Shown piece after piece: positions 6,942 through 14,749 of a stretch of DNA of 21,758 nt; the first letter of the stretch is position 1, and every line of letters begins with the position of its first letter. Source of the stretch: an uncultured Collinsella sp. (GTDB lineage: Bacteria > Actinomycetota > Coriobacteriia > Coriobacteriales > Coriobacteriaceae). A model generated the notes under the pieces. It saw nothing but the letters and a program-made list of their open reading frames with translations, searched no databases and was not told where the DNA came from. The DNA lies in assembly GCA_958447915.1 (NCBI GenBank), contig CAUDCB010000014.1:1-21758 (forward strand), read 5' to 3'. The translations under genes were made by a program, and so were the position numbers.

Positions 6942-7985
6942 CTAGCGCTTGCGGGGGACGAGCTTGGTACGGCGCAGGTGGATCATCTCGGCGGCGATGG
7001 AGATGGCGATCTCCTCGGGGTCCTCGGCCTCGATGGCGACACCGATCGGCAGGTGCAGCTCGTCGATCTGCCCCTGCGTAAAGCCCTCCTGCTCCAGGCG
7101 GGCGCGCACAAAGGCCGTCTTGCGACGCGATCCCAGGCAGCCTAGGTAGGCAGGCTTGGCGCGCATAGCCTGAATCACCACGTCGATATCGGACTTGTGG
7201 CCCGCCGTGGCGACGACCACCAGGTCGCGCGGGCCGATGGGGCACTGTTTGCTCAGGTTCTTGTAGTCGACCAGACGACGGTCGTAGACACCGGGCACCC
7301 ATTCGGGGGTCAACGTGCCGGGACGGTCGTCGCAAGCCACGACGGCAAAGCCCGCCGCCGTGAGCACCCGCGCCGTCGCAGCGCCCACGTGGCCGCAGCC
7401 AAAGATATAGGTCAGGCCCTCGGGGCAGAGCGTCTCGATGTGCGCCGCGGGAATCTCGGAGGCCGCGTTGGTGTAGGTGACCCTACTCCCCTCCTCCACC
7501 AGCGAAAGCCCGGGGCAGCCCGCAATGGTGCGGCGCGATTCCTCGCCATGGTACTCGGCCACATCGCCCTCGAGCGCGCTCGCGATAAACGGCTCAAAGT
7601 CGATGACGAAGTCGCCGATGCGCCGATAGGCCAAGACGTCGGCAATTTCCTGGAACAACGGTGCCTGAGTCGCATCCAGATGCAGGTAGCACAGGCAGAT
7701 GGCTCCGCCGCAGATCATGCCGGTATCGGAGTTCTCGCCGCCCATGGTGTAGCGGACCAGACGCGACTGTCCCGCGCTCAGGAGCTCGCGCGCCTCGTCC
7801 AGCGCAAAGAGCTCAATCTTGCCGCCGCCGATGGTGCCCGCTTGGCTGCCATCAGCAAAGACGGCCATCCATGCGCCCACACCGCGCGGCGACGACCCCG
7901 CCGTGCCGGCAACTACCACCAGCTCGCACGTCTTGCCAGCCTTCAGAGCGCCAAGCGCAGCATTCACCACATCGAGCTTTTCCAT
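6942..7985 (-). CDS. XdhC/CoxI family molybdenum-hydroxylase maturation protein
   Basis: XdhC-family proteins bind molybdenum cofactor and help sulfurate and insert it into xanthine dehydrogenase-type enzymes; this is family knowledge. The 347 residues show the N-terminal XdhC domain (GTAGSSPRGVGAWMAV at 27-42, GTIGGGKIE at 50-58, GMICGGA at 89-95) and a C-terminal Rossmann domain (IFGCGHVGAATA at 194-205, LGCLGSRRK near 283). ATG start with AGGAAG upstream, 9 nt after yqeB, so the two are surely one operon. The hydroxylase it would serve is not in the window. An alternative is a generic XdhC paralogue serving a carbon-monoxide or aldehyde oxidase, less likely beside yqeB and hyuA. Confidence 0.88.
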   Translation of the reverse strand: MEKLDVVNAALGALKAGKTCELVVVAGTAGSSPRGVGAWMAVFADGSQAGTIGGGKIELFALDEARELLSAGQSRLVRYTMGGENSDTGMICGGAICLCYLHLDATQAPLFQEIADVLAYRRIGDFVIDFEPFIASALEGDVAEYHGEESRRTIAGCPGLSLVEEGSRVTYTNAASEIPAAHIETLCPEGLTYIFGCGHVGAATARVLTAAGFAVVACDDRPGTLTPEWVPGVYDRRLVDYKNLSKQCPIGPRDLVVVATAGHKSDIDVVIQAMRAKPAYLGCLGSRRKTAFVRARLEQEGFTQGQIDELHLPIGVAIEAEDPEEIAISIAAEMIHLRRTKLVPRKR

Positions 7986-7994
7986 CGTCGCTTC

Positions 7995-8789
7995 CTATCC
8001 CCTAAAAACATCGGTGAGCATAGCGAGCGCCTCGAGCACGCCGCCACCGACCGACGTCGCCTTGTCCGAAATGTAGTTGATATAGCTGGCATCGCCGCGC
8101 GGATCGACATCGGCGCATTTAAAGCCCTCGATCACCTGAACGCCATCGGCCAAAAGACCGCGCAAGCAGCCGTCAATCTGCGTGACCATGGGAGTATCAC
8201 CCGCATGCCCGATCACGTCGCCGGCACTCACGATGTCGCCGATTGCGCGGTCGGACCGAAACACGCCGGCGGCGGGGCTGTGGATAACGCGCTCTTTGCC
8301 ATAGCCGGCGATGATGCCCGGCACGCCCGTATTGGGTTGGGGCGAGCCCTGGGTGATGACGCGGCCGAGGAAATGACCGCGCATGGTCTCGACCACGGCG
8401 TCGCAATCGACCGGCGCGGTAAAGCCCGGCCCCACGGCGATGACGACAGGCGCCATATCGCGCGTGGTGCCCAAGTTGCGCTTAGCCAGAATCGCGTCGA
8501 CCACGGCAGCTGGTTTCAGTTCATCGAGCATCTTGGCCTGGGGGTCTACCACGACGGCGACGTCTCCGGCCTCGGTAATTGCAAGCGCCTCTGCCGGCGT
8601 CCGCGCCAAGCGAGCGCGAATGCCCTCGACCTGGACCTCGCCCAGGCGAATGGCCTCGCAAAAACTGATTGTGCGACGGATGCACGTGGGGACCGCGATA
8701 TCGGCCATGACAACCGACACGCCGGCGCGCACCAAGCGAGCGGCGACGCCCGTGGCGATATCGCCGGCGCCGCGAACATAAACGAGCAT
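7995..8789 (-). CDS. yqeB: YqeB/EF2563-type selenium-dependent molybdenum hydroxylase accessory protein
   Basis: Member of the EF2563 family that co-occurs with selenium-dependent molybdenum hydroxylases; its exact biochemical step is not established as far as I know. The 264 residues begin with VRGAGDIATGVAARL, the family N-terminus, and include SPAAGVFRSDRAIGD and GHAGDTPMVTQIDGCLRG. ATG start at 8789 with GGGAGG about 11 nt upstream. It is followed after 9 nt by the XdhC-family gene and lies divergent from yqeC. Presence of this family argues that the unseen hydroxylase may be of the labile-selenium type rather than an ordinary xanthine dehydrogenase; that is inference. Confidence 0.9.
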   Translation of the reverse strand: MLVYVRGAGDIATGVAARLVRAGVSVVMADIAVPTCIRRTISFCEAIRLGEVQVEGIRARLARTPAEALAITEAGDVAVVVDPQAKMLDELKPAAVVDAILAKRNLGTTRDMAPVVIAVGPGFTAPVDCDAVVETMRGHFLGRVITQGSPQPNTGVPGIIAGYGKERVIHSPAAGVFRSDRAIGDIVSAGDVIGHAGDTPMVTQIDGCLRGLLADGVQVIEGFKCADVDPRGDASYINYISDKATSVGGGVLEALAMLTDVFRG

Positions 8790-8891
8790 TCCCGGGGCAC
8801 CTCCCTGTGCTACGGTTTGAGCAGAGCAAAAGCGGTTCGACCGCTACTCTGATGATTATTTATTATCACAGTATTATACGGCGGTGAACAG
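8790..8891. promoter_or_regulatory. Divergent yqeB/yqeC control region with dyad
   Basis: This 102-bp divergent gap has a perfect palindrome AGCGGT-TCG-ACCGCT at 8831-8845, nested within AGAG/CTCT flanks. Next to it is an AT-rich core (8852-8880) with TATTAT on the plus strand and TATAAT on the minus strand as -10 candidates; neither has a convincing -35. The dyad may be an operator. Confidence 0.4.
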
Positions 8892-9626
8892 ATGGAAACG
8901 ACGAGTGGAAACCTTGCCTCCGCGCTCAAGATCGAGCCGGGCATTACCGCGATTATCGGCAGCGGTGGCAAGTCGACCCTGCTAAAGACGCTGGGTCTTG
9001 AGCTCATGCGCGCTGGCGGCCGCGTGCTCCTCTGTACCACCACGCATATGTTTCCCGTCGCCGGCGTGCCATGGGACGGGTCGAGCCGTCGCCTGGACTC
9101 CGCGCCTTGGAAGCCGGGGGCCCCGCATGTTCCCGGCTGCACCTGCGAGGCCTGCGCGGGGCTTGTCCGCGGAAGCATCTGCCAAGCTGGTGTCTTGGAC
9201 CCGGAGACAGGCAAGCTCTCCGCCCCCGCCGAGCCGCTCAACGAGCTGGCGCAGCGCTTTGACTATGTGTTGGCCGAGGCAGATGGCAGCAAGCGACTCC
9301 CGCTCAAGGCGCATGCCGCCTGGGAGCCGGTAATTCCCGCCGCCACGGCAAACGTTGTCTGGGTCGTCGGCGCCTCGGGGCTGGGCAAGCCCGTCGCCGA
9401 GGTTGTCCACCGCCCCGAGCTCTTCTGCGAGCGCTGCGGCTGCGAGCCCACCGACGCTGCCACCCCAGAGCACGTCGCCATGGTGCTCAATGCCGAGCTG
9501 CGGATGCTGAACCTCAACAATGCCCGCATCATGCTCAACCAAGTCGACACGCTTGCCGACCCAACGATGGCAGATCGCTTCGAGGCTGTCCTCGACCGCT
9601 CCCTCATCGCCACCAGTCTCAAATAG
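8892..9626 (+). CDS. yqeC: YqeC-type selenium-dependent hydroxylase accessory protein
   Basis: Putative P-loop accessory protein for selenium-dependent molybdenum hydroxylases. The Walker A motif GSGGKSTL is at residues 23-30, then TTTHMF (49-54) and the AEADGSKRLPLK stretch (129-140) typical of the family. In this protein there are two cysteine groups: CTCEAC at 83-88 (plus C97) and CERCGC at 179-184, a possible metal site. The ATG start follows GGCGGTGA, a weak ribosome binding site. It ends at 9626, convergent with hyuA, with a palindromic repeat between the two stops. Confidence 0.88.
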   Translation: METTSGNLASALKIEPGITAIIGSGGKSTLLKTLGLELMRAGGRVLLCTTTHMFPVAGVPWDGSSRRLDSAPWKPGAPHVPGCTCEACAGLVRGSICQAGVLDPETGKLSAPAEPLNELAQRFDYVLAEADGSKRLPLKAHAAWEPVIPAATANVVWVVGASGLGKPVAEVVHRPELFCERCGCEPTDAATPEHVAMVLNAELRMLNLNNARIMLNQVDTLADPTMADRFEAVLDRSLIATSLK

Positions 9627-9651
9627 CCGGCGCTGCCCCAACAGACCTATA

Positions 9652-9718
9652 AGTTGCGGTGGAATAGTTCCTGAAACGGCCTATTTGGCGGCTAAACAGG
9701 AACTATTTCACCGCAACT
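9652..9718. repeat. 67-nt palindromic intergenic repeat, copy 2 (possible bidirectional terminator)
   Basis: Arms of 22 bp at 9652-9673 and 9697-9718 pair with a single G/A difference (a G-U wobble in RNA). The outer AGTTGCGGTGAAATA is shared with the copy at 6858-6924. It lies exactly between the convergent ends of yqeC and hyuA, where it could stop transcription from both sides, although no long U-tract is present. Confidence 0.88.
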
Positions 9719-9745
9719 GCGGAGGGGAATCCGGTGATCTTCCTG

Positions 9746-11113
9746 TTAGCGGGACACGTAGCGACCGGGCTGGGCTCCGGTGGGTTCGCCGTCGCGCGCT
9801 GCCAGCACGCCGTTGACGTAGACGGCCTTGGCGCGACCGTGCGCCTCAAAGCCCTCGAGCGGCGTGTAGTCCACGGCCTGATGCTGTGTCGCGGCGCTGA
9901 TCGTCCAACGCGCGCACGGATCCCACACGCACACGTCGGCATCGGAGCCCTCGGCAAGACATCCCTTGCGCGGATACATGCCAAAGACGCGCGCCGGGTT
10001 CTCGCTCATCAGGCGGCAGAGATCCTCGGGGCCCAGCTGGTCCTCAAAGCTCGTGGCAATCGCGACGGGGCGATGCTCCACACCGGGTGCGCCGTTGGGA
10101 ATCGCGCGGAAGTCGTCGCGCCCGCGGTCCTTTTGCCCGTGCAGGTTAAAGCTGCAATGATCGGTCGCAATAGTATCGATCTCGCCGGCCACAAGTGCCT
10201 CGCGCAGAGCCACACGGTCGCCAGCATGGCGCAGCGGCGGGCTCATCACATACTTGGCACCCGCAAAGCCGTCCTCTCCCTGCTCCAGATAGCAGGTGTC
10301 GTCGAGCATCAGGTATTGAGGGCAGGTCTCGACATAGATGTTCTTCTGCCCGCGCGCCTTGGCGGCACGGATGGCCGCGAGCCCCAGCTTGGTCGAAAGG
10401 TGCACCACGTTGACCGGAGCGTCCCCGGCCAAGTGTGCCAGGTACAGCAGGCGGCTCACGGCCTCGGCCTCGCACACGTCCGGACGGCTGAGCGCATGGC
10501 CCTCGGGCTCGTGGATACCCTGCTCGTACACGCGCTTCTGCAGCTCGTTCACGAGCGTGCCGTTCTCGCAATGCACGCACAGGATACCGCCCACGCGCTT
10601 GAGCTCCTCCAGCACCTCGAGCGTCTCGGCATCGTCCAAGCGCAGGTGGTCATAGGCAAAGTAGGTCTTAAACGACGACACGCCCGCCTCGCGCATGGCC
10701 GAAAGATCGGCACGGTTGCGCTCGTTCCACTCGGCGAGTGCCATATGAAAAGCGTAGTTGGCCGTGCAGGTTCCGTCGGCGCGATGATGCCACTCGGCAA
10801 GGGCATCAGGCATGGTCACGCCGCGATCGGCCGTCGCGTAGTCCACGATGGTCGTCGTACCGCCGCAGACAGCCGCGCGCGTACCGGTCTCAAAGCTATC
10901 GGCTGTCCAATCCATGCCGGTCCAGCACTGCATGTGCGTGTGGCCGTCGATAAAGCCGGGGAACACCCAGCAGCCCGCGGCATCCTCGACGGTATCGCCC
11001 TCGCCCGGCTCAATCGCCGCGGCGATCCGCACGATCTTATCGCCCTCCATGGCAAGATCGGCGCGGCGAAGCCCCTGGGGCGTCACGAGCGCGCCGTTTT
11101 TGATGATGGTCAT
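9746..11113 (-). CDS. hyuA: Hydantoinase/dihydropyrimidinase-family cyclic amidohydrolase
   Basis: Zinc amidohydrolase that opens five- or six-membered cyclic ureides. The 455 residues have every expected metal ligand: HTH at 58-60, the carboxylated lysine K149 (SSFKTYFAYD), H181 (HCENG), H238 (VVHLST) and D318 (TIATDHC). Closest in kind to E. coli HyuA/YgeZ. ATG start with AAGGAG seven nt before it, overlapping the end of mocA (8-nt gap), so mocA-hyuA are co-transcribed. With ygeW, ygeY and ygeX upstream, the likely substrate is a hydantoin- or dihydropyrimidine-like purine breakdown product; the precise substrate is inferred, not shown. Confidence 0.92.
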   Translation of the reverse strand: MTIIKNGALVTPQGLRRADLAMEGDKIVRIAAAIEPGEGDTVEDAAGCWVFPGFIDGHTHMQCWTGMDWTADSFETGTRAAVCGGTTTIVDYATADRGVTMPDALAEWHHRADGTCTANYAFHMALAEWNERNRADLSAMREAGVSSFKTYFAYDHLRLDDAETLEVLEELKRVGGILCVHCENGTLVNELQKRVYEQGIHEPEGHALSRPDVCEAEAVSRLLYLAHLAGDAPVNVVHLSTKLGLAAIRAAKARGQKNIYVETCPQYLMLDDTCYLEQGEDGFAGAKYVMSPPLRHAGDRVALREALVAGEIDTIATDHCSFNLHGQKDRGRDDFRAIPNGAPGVEHRPVAIATSFEDQLGPEDLCRLMSENPARVFGMYPRKGCLAEGSDADVCVWDPCARWTISAATQHQAVDYTPLEGFEAHGRAKAVYVNGVLAARDGEPTGAQPGRYVSR

Positions 11114-11121
11114 GTTGCTCC

Positions 11122-11736
11122 TTATTGATTAATACAGTTGGCCACGCGATCAAAATACGAGCAGGCCGCAATATGCTCCGTTATGCGTCGCTGTCCCTCG
11201 GCGGTATCGACATCCCACAGCTCATAGGCGCGCGCTTCGACCAACGCAACGTCGGTGCGGCCCTTGAGGATCGAACCGCCGCCGTCCTTGCCCTCAAGAC
11301 ACATAAGTGCATCGAACAGTTCCGCCGGAAAAAGCACCGGACTCGAAGGCTCACCGTTGCACGCAAGACGCACCGGATGCTTGCGGCCACGCTCGTCAAA
11401 CGCGCGAACCATAGCCTCAAAAGAATCCGAACTCACGAGCGGCTGGTCGCCCGGCAAAAAGAGGCAACCTTTCCAGTTGCGTTCGGCTCCCCATGAAAGG
11501 CCCGCACGGACGCTTTCGCTGCGCAGCTCGCCATCGTGCAGCACGCACGGGCAATACTTGTCCTCGCAAATCTGAGCGACCTCGGGCCAACGCGTCGAAA
11601 CCACGACGTCAAAGTCCCGGGGAACCGAATCGATGGTCCGGGCAATCAGCGGCTCGCCATAGATATCGGCAAGCATCTTGTTGGAGCCAAACCGCTTACC
11701 CTCGCCCGAAGCCATAATGACGCATCCAAGTTTCAT
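11122..11736 (-). CDS. mocA: MocA-like molybdenum cofactor nucleotidyltransferase
   Basis: NTP-transferase-fold protein like E. coli MocA (YgfJ), which makes molybdopterin cytosine dinucleotide for xanthine-dehydrogenase-type enzymes. The nucleotide-binding loop MASGEGKRFGSNKM is at residues 8-21, followed by LFLPGDQPLVSSDSF and the late SSPVLFP motif. I chose ATG at 11736 (204 residues) over an upstream start because GGGGAGGT stands six nt before it and the N-terminus then begins directly with the first strand. A terminator separates it from ygeW upstream; hyuA follows after 8 nt. An alternative substrate (CTP or GTP to another cofactor) cannot be excluded. Confidence 0.85.
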   Translation of the reverse strand: MKLGCVIMASGEGKRFGSNKMLADIYGEPLIARTIDSVPRDFDVVVSTRWPEVAQICEDKYCPCVLHDGELRSESVRAGLSWGAERNWKGCLFLPGDQPLVSSDSFEAMVRAFDERGRKHPVRLACNGEPSSPVLFPAELFDALMCLEGKDGGGSILKGRTDVALVEARAYELWDVDTAEGQRRITEHIAACSYFDRVANCINQ

Positions 11737-11824
11737 GGTGATACCTCCCCTGAAACCATCGTACCCATAACTCGCGCCGCGGGCATCCACATCGAAAGCG
11801 CTTATCCCGCACGCCCGCGATGGC

Positions 11825-11863
11825 AAAAGGGGGCACCCCGCCGGTTGGCAGAGCGCCCCCTTT
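11825..11863 (-). terminator. Rho-independent terminator after ygeW
   Basis: On the minus strand a 9-bp stem AAAGGGGGC/GCCCCCTTT with a 20-nt loop ends in a TTTT run. It lies 24 nt after the ygeW stop and about 90 nt before mocA. It should end or attenuate the ygeX-ygeY-ygeW transcript, which implies mocA-hyuA either depend on read-through or have their own promoter in 11737-11824. Confidence 0.8.
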
Positions 11864-11886
11864 ACATGGCTTACCTCAACCCGGCT

Positions 11887-13089
11887 TTAGGCCTGGAACC
11901 AACGGGCAGTGTTGCGCTCGTCGAGGGCCTTGAGGGTAGCGGCAGAATCGGCAACCTTCTGCAGGAACATCATGGCTGCGATGGCGTACGGCTTGTAGCT
12001 GGCCTCCTTGTACATGCCCACGCGGTGCATGTCGAAGACGTCGGCGTTAACCTCGCCGTGCTCGCAGGAGACACCGGAGATGTCGGCGGGCAGCGGGTGC
12101 ATGAAGATGGTGTCCTGGCCGTTGGCAGTCTTCTCCATGAGTTCGGTCGTGGAGCACCAGTCCTGATGGGTGGCGTTCTGGGCGAGCAGCTCCTTCTCGA
12201 GCGCGGCAATGCCGGCGTCGTCGCCCTCGGCGTACAGGTTGGTGCGCTTCTCCATGGCGGCAAACGGAGCCCAGCTCTTGGGGATCACGATGTCGGCGCC
12301 CTCGAAGGCCTCGGCCATAGTGTTGACCTGCTTAAAGGTGGTGCCGGACTCGGCGGCATAACCCTTGGCGCGCTCGACGACCTCGGGCATGAGGTCGTAG
12401 CCCTCGGGGTGGGCCAGGGTGACGTCCATGCCAAAACGGGGCAGCAGGCTGATCAGCGACTGCGGGCAGGACAGCGGCTTGCCGTAAGAGGGCGAATAGG
12501 CCCAGGTCACGGCAACCTTCTTGCCCTTGAGGTTCTCAAGGCCGCCAAACTCGTTGATGAGGTAGAGCATGTCGGCAGAGGACTGCGTGGGGTGGTCGGA
12601 ATCGGACTGCAGGGAGATGAGCGTGGGACGGTGATCAAGAACGCCGTCCTCGTAGGCCTGCTGCACGGACTCGGAGACCTCGGCCATGTAGGCGTCGCCC
12701 TTGCCGATGTACATGTCGTCGCGGATGCCGATGACGTCGGCCATGAAGGAGATCATGGTAGCGGTCTCGCGGACGGTCTCGCCGTGAGCGATCTGGGACT
12801 TCTTCTCGTCCAGGTCCTGCAGCTCAAGACCGAGCAGGTTGGCGGCCTTAGAGAAGGAGAAGCGCGTACGAGTGGAGTTGTCGCGGAACAGGGAGACGGC
12901 CAGGCCCGAGTCGAAGATCTTGGACGAAACGTTGTTCTCGCGCAGGGCGCGCAGGGCGTCGGCGACGATGTAGAGCGCCTTGAGCTCATCGGTGGTCTTG
13001 TCCCAGGTGTGCAGGAAGTCGCTGCCGTACATACCCTTAAAATCGAGGCCGTTCAGCTGCTCGACGAGCTCGGTAAACTTGGCGTCCAT
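11887..13089 (-). CDS. ygeW: YgeW-type knotted carbamoyltransferase
   Basis: Member of the aspartate/ornithine carbamoyltransferase superfamily, subgroup YgeW, whose natural carbamoyl acceptor/donor was long unassigned. The carbamoyl-phosphate loop FRDNSTRTRFSF is at 68-79, HPTQSSAD at 166-173 and HPLPADI at 331-337. At 400 residues it is longer than OTC or ATC (about 310-335), as expected for YgeW. ATG start with AAAGGAC upstream. In this context it probably works in the catabolic direction, passing a carbamoyl group from a ureido intermediate to phosphate so that a carbamate kinase can form ATP; no such kinase is in the window. Confidence 0.93.
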   Translation of the reverse strand: MDAKFTELVEQLNGLDFKGMYGSDFLHTWDKTTDELKALYIVADALRALRENNVSSKIFDSGLAVSLFRDNSTRTRFSFSKAANLLGLELQDLDEKKSQIAHGETVRETATMISFMADVIGIRDDMYIGKGDAYMAEVSESVQQAYEDGVLDHRPTLISLQSDSDHPTQSSADMLYLINEFGGLENLKGKKVAVTWAYSPSYGKPLSCPQSLISLLPRFGMDVTLAHPEGYDLMPEVVERAKGYAAESGTTFKQVNTMAEAFEGADIVIPKSWAPFAAMEKRTNLYAEGDDAGIAALEKELLAQNATHQDWCSTTELMEKTANGQDTIFMHPLPADISGVSCEHGEVNADVFDMHRVGMYKEASYKPYAIAAMMFLQKVADSAATLKALDERNTARWFQA

Positions 13090-13207
13090 GGAAATGTCCT
13101 TTCAAAAGATGAAACGATCGCAATGAGTAGACGTGCTCCGACATGCGCGTGTGGCTAGAACATGCAGAGCACTATGACGAGGACCCGCCACCGTTGAGGA
13201 AGCATGG

Positions 13208-13235
13208 GAGATAACGACTGCGGGCCCAAAGTCAA
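13208..13235 (-). promoter_or_regulatory. Possible internal promoter for ygeW
   Basis: TTGACT, a 16-bp spacer and TATCTC lie on the minus strand in the 200-bp gap between ygeY and ygeW. The spacing suits sigma-70 but the -10 is poor. Just upstream, a GCCGGGG/CCCCGGC hairpin (13243-13267, 11-nt loop) without a U-tract follows the ygeY stop. Confidence 0.35.
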
Positions 13236-13289
13236 CAGGGGTGCCGGGGACACGAGCGGCCCCCGGCTCAACAAGATCGTGGAATGGGA

Positions 13290-14675
13290 CTAATCGATCT
13301 TGTTGTTGGTCAGACCGGCGCGGAACACGGTGGCGTCGCCATCGGCCTGGCTCGGATCGTAGAGGTTCAGAGCAGCCACATACATAGCGGCAGCGGTGAC
13401 CAGGTCGTCCTTGTAGGTGACCTCATTGGGGGCGTGAGCCTGAGACTCGGCACCCGGGCCAAAGCCGACGCAGGGGATGCCATAGCGGCCCTGGATGGAG
13501 ACGCAGTTCGTGGAGAAGGTCCACTTGTCGCACAGCGGACGACCGGTGCGCTTGTCCATGCTGGGCTCGCAGCCGATGCGCTCGTCACCGAACATGGCCT
13601 TGTGGGCGTCGACGAGGGCCTTGACGTGCGGAGCGGTCTCCTTGTTGATCCACGTGGGGAAGTAAGCCTCGGTCTCGTAGACCTCGCCGGTCCAGGACGG
13701 ACGGTCGTACATGTACATGGAGACCTTCACATCGTCGCCGTACTTCTTGGCAGCCGGCAGGTTGCGGATCTCGTCCAGGCAGGACTCCCAGGTCTCACCG
13801 GCGGTCATGCGACGGTCAATGGAGATGACGCAGGAATCAGCGACAGCGCAGCGGCTGGGGCTGGTGTAGAAGATCTGGCTGACGGTGCAGGTGCCGCGGC
13901 CCAGGAAGCGGGCATCCTCGTAGTGCTCGGGGTTGTACTTGGGGTCGAGCATCTTGACGAGACCCTTGATGTCGGTCGACTCGTCGCAGCCGTTGTTGTT
14001 GAGGGCGCGGACGTCGGCGATGATGTCGGCCATCTTGTAGATGGCGTTGTCGCCGCGGTCGGGAGCGGAGCCGTGGCAGGAGGTGCCGTGAACGTCGACG
14101 CGGATCTCCATGCGGCCGCGGTGACCGCGATAGATGCCGCCGTCGGTGGGCTCGGTGGAAATGACGAACTCGGGCTTAATGCCGTCCTTGTTGTAGATGT
14201 ACTGCCAGCACATGCCGTCGCAGTCCTCTTCCTGGACGGTGCCGACGACCATGATCTTGTAGCCCTCGGGGATGAGGTTCAGGTCCTTCATGATCTTCGC
14301 GCCGTAGGCAGCGGAGGCCATGCCGCCCTCCTGATCGGAGCCGCCGCGGCCGTAGATGATCTCGTCAGTCTCATAGCCCTCGTAGGGGTCGTTCGTCCAG
14401 TTGGCGCGGTTGCCGATGCCGACGGTATCGATGTGGGAGTCGATGGCGATGATCTTGTCGCCCTCGCCCATAAAGCCCATGACGTTGCCCAGGCCGTCGA
14501 CCTTGACCTCGTCATAGCCAAGGCTCTCCATCTCGGCCTTGATGCAAGCGACAACCTCACCCTCCTCGCAGGACTCAGAGGGGTGGGAGATCATAGCGCG
14601 CAGGAAGCGAGTCATATCAGCACGATGAGACTCAGCAGCAGCCTTGATAGCATCGAAATCGAGTTCTTTAGCCAT
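13290..14675 (-). CDS. ygeY: YgeY-type M20 family amidohydrolase
   Basis: Metallo-amidohydrolase of peptidase family M20, the YgeY subgroup. Dinuclear site residues are visible: H81 and D83 in IDSHIDTV, D114 in GRGGSDQEGG, E149-E150 in QEEDCDG, E175 in STEPTD and H414 in HAPNE. It has 461 residues with the inserted dimerisation domain in the middle. ATG start with AAAGG upstream. It lies 74 nt after ygeX and is one of the constant trio ygeW-ygeX-ygeY. The likely job is hydrolysis of an N-carbamoyl (ureido) group or similar amide on a diaminopropionate derivative; family annotations as a peptidase are probably misleading. Confidence 0.92.
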   Translation of the reverse strand: MAKELDFDAIKAAAESHRADMTRFLRAMISHPSESCEEGEVVACIKAEMESLGYDEVKVDGLGNVMGFMGEGDKIIAIDSHIDTVGIGNRANWTNDPYEGYETDEIIYGRGGSDQEGGMASAAYGAKIMKDLNLIPEGYKIMVVGTVQEEDCDGMCWQYIYNKDGIKPEFVISTEPTDGGIYRGHRGRMEIRVDVHGTSCHGSAPDRGDNAIYKMADIIADVRALNNNGCDESTDIKGLVKMLDPKYNPEHYEDARFLGRGTCTVSQIFYTSPSRCAVADSCVISIDRRMTAGETWESCLDEIRNLPAAKKYGDDVKVSMYMYDRPSWTGEVYETEAYFPTWINKETAPHVKALVDAHKAMFGDERIGCEPSMDKRTGRPLCDKWTFSTNCVSIQGRYGIPCVGFGPGAESQAHAPNEVTYKDDLVTAAAMYVAALNLYDPSQADGDATVFRAGLTNNKID

Positions 14676-14715
14676 TGTTCATAACCTTTCAAACGAAGGA
14701 ATCTACCTGTGAGGT

Positions 14716-14742
14716 GGCGGAGCGATACCTATTTACTCCGCC
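14716..14742 (-). other. Hairpin between ygeX and ygeY
   Basis: GGCGGAG/CTCCGCC (7 bp, 13-nt loop) lies 7 nt past the ygeX stop. There is no U-tract, so it may set mRNA stability or partial termination rather than full termination. Confidence 0.45.
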
Positions 14743-14749
14743 CTAACGA

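Noticed and set aside
7197..8852. 551-residue open frame on the plus strand
   Set aside because: Antisense to the XdhC-family gene and yqeB, which both have clear motifs; no family signature in this frame.
9734..11128. 464-residue open frame on the plus strand
   Set aside because: Antisense to the hydantoinase, whose metal ligands are all present on the other strand.
13284..14684. 466-residue open frame on the plus strand
   Set aside because: It is exactly antisense to ygeY, has Val/Asp/Gly-rich composition without motifs and no ribosome binding site; high-GC coding DNA often leaves such open antisense frames.
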